A stretch of DNA of 64,000 nt. Source: Macrostomum hystrix (taxonomy: Eukaryota; Platyhelminthes; Macrostomidae). The notes under the pieces were generated by a model. It was not told the origin of the DNA and made no database searches. It worked only from the letters and a program-made list of their open reading frames with translations. The translations under genes and the position numbers were made by a program. The stretch spans positions 3,128,501 through 3,192,500 of the forward strand of contig CATNEN010000011.1 in the NCBI GenBank assembly GCA_950097015.1, given 5' to 3'. Below, piece after piece: positions 63,841 to 64,000 of this stretch (position 1 is its first letter; each line of letters opens with the position of its first letter).

Positions 63841-64000
63841 GATTAGCCCATTGAAATTGGCCCGCTCATCAGCCACTTCGTGTCAGAAAAGCCCGCTCAT
63901 TTTTCCAAATCGACGAGTCTCTCAAATCGGCCCGTTCTACGGCCCGCTTCTGGGCCCGCTGGTTGGCCCGCTCACTGGCCCGTTCTAAACCGGCCCGCTG
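63841..64000 (+). repeat. GGCCCGCT short-repeat array running off the window
   Basis: Irregular repeats of ggcccgct and ggcccgttct at 8-25 bp spacing from about 63858 to the last base. The style matches subterminal arrays of DNA transposons such as the GCTAGC arrays at 17485 and 20195, so a further element probably starts here. Confidence 0.6.

Overview
This is a window of an animal (metazoan) nuclear genome. The evidence is spliced genes with GT-AG introns, CUB/transmembrane, ZnT5, TIPIN and KY-type genes, tRNA-derived SINEs, a Ty3/Gypsy LTR element, LINE, Tc1/mariner and Harbinger-like pieces, and very abundant minisatellites. The exact taxon cannot be read from the sequence. A lophotrochozoan or flatworm-like invertebrate is a reasonable guess, not a result. 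All exon joins were made by hand from splice signals, reading phase and, where named, remembered family resemblance.

Layout. (1) 1-3.6 kb holds the last five exons of a cell-surface receptor gene. A second, complete copy lies at 32.5-37.6 kb (signal peptide, two CUB domains, four two-exon cysteine-containing modules, one transmembrane helix, short tyrosine-containing tail). The ~3.5 kb 3' ends of the two copies are nearly identical, introns and SINEs included. (2) 4.2-15.8 kb is one 11.6 kb DNA transposon with terminal inverted repeats over 2 kb long. Each arm carries 89-bp subterminal repeats. Between the arms are a spliced 1049-residue putative transposase and a convergent gene for a long EKQREL-type coiled-coil protein. 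(3) 15.8-20.9 kb is a graveyard: a decayed transposon gene with a Ulp1-like protease motif and zinc finger, a 5'-truncated LINE with an (AAT)n tail, and GCTAGC-rich arrays in opposite orientations. (4) 20.9-27.9 kb is a Ty3/Gypsy element with 152-bp LTRs and a 4-bp target duplication. It is broken by a Harbinger-like fragment and by a Tc1/mariner element with a clean TA duplication. (5) 28-32.5 kb is dispersed repeats, a SINE, a hairpin element and a duplicated signal-peptide exon.

(6) 40.9-62.1 kb is a compact, high-GC housekeeping block: SLC30A5 (ZnT5 zinc transporter, 765 aa, six exons), TIPIN (replication-fork protection, single exon), a small protein with a dynein-stalk-like pattern (four exons, minus strand), and a KY/hillarin-type transglutaminase-like protein ending in an RS domain (two exons, minus strand). 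Nearly every long intron or spacer here is filled by a different minisatellite (24, 33, 34, 28, 30, 17 and 21/29 bp units). TIPIN itself carries a 63-bp coding minisatellite.

The most notable observations are the long-TIR transposon, the recently duplicated receptor whose amino-acid differences cluster, the per-intron minisatellite expansions with a shared ATCCC core, and the RS-domain fusion on a KY-type pseudo-transglutaminase.
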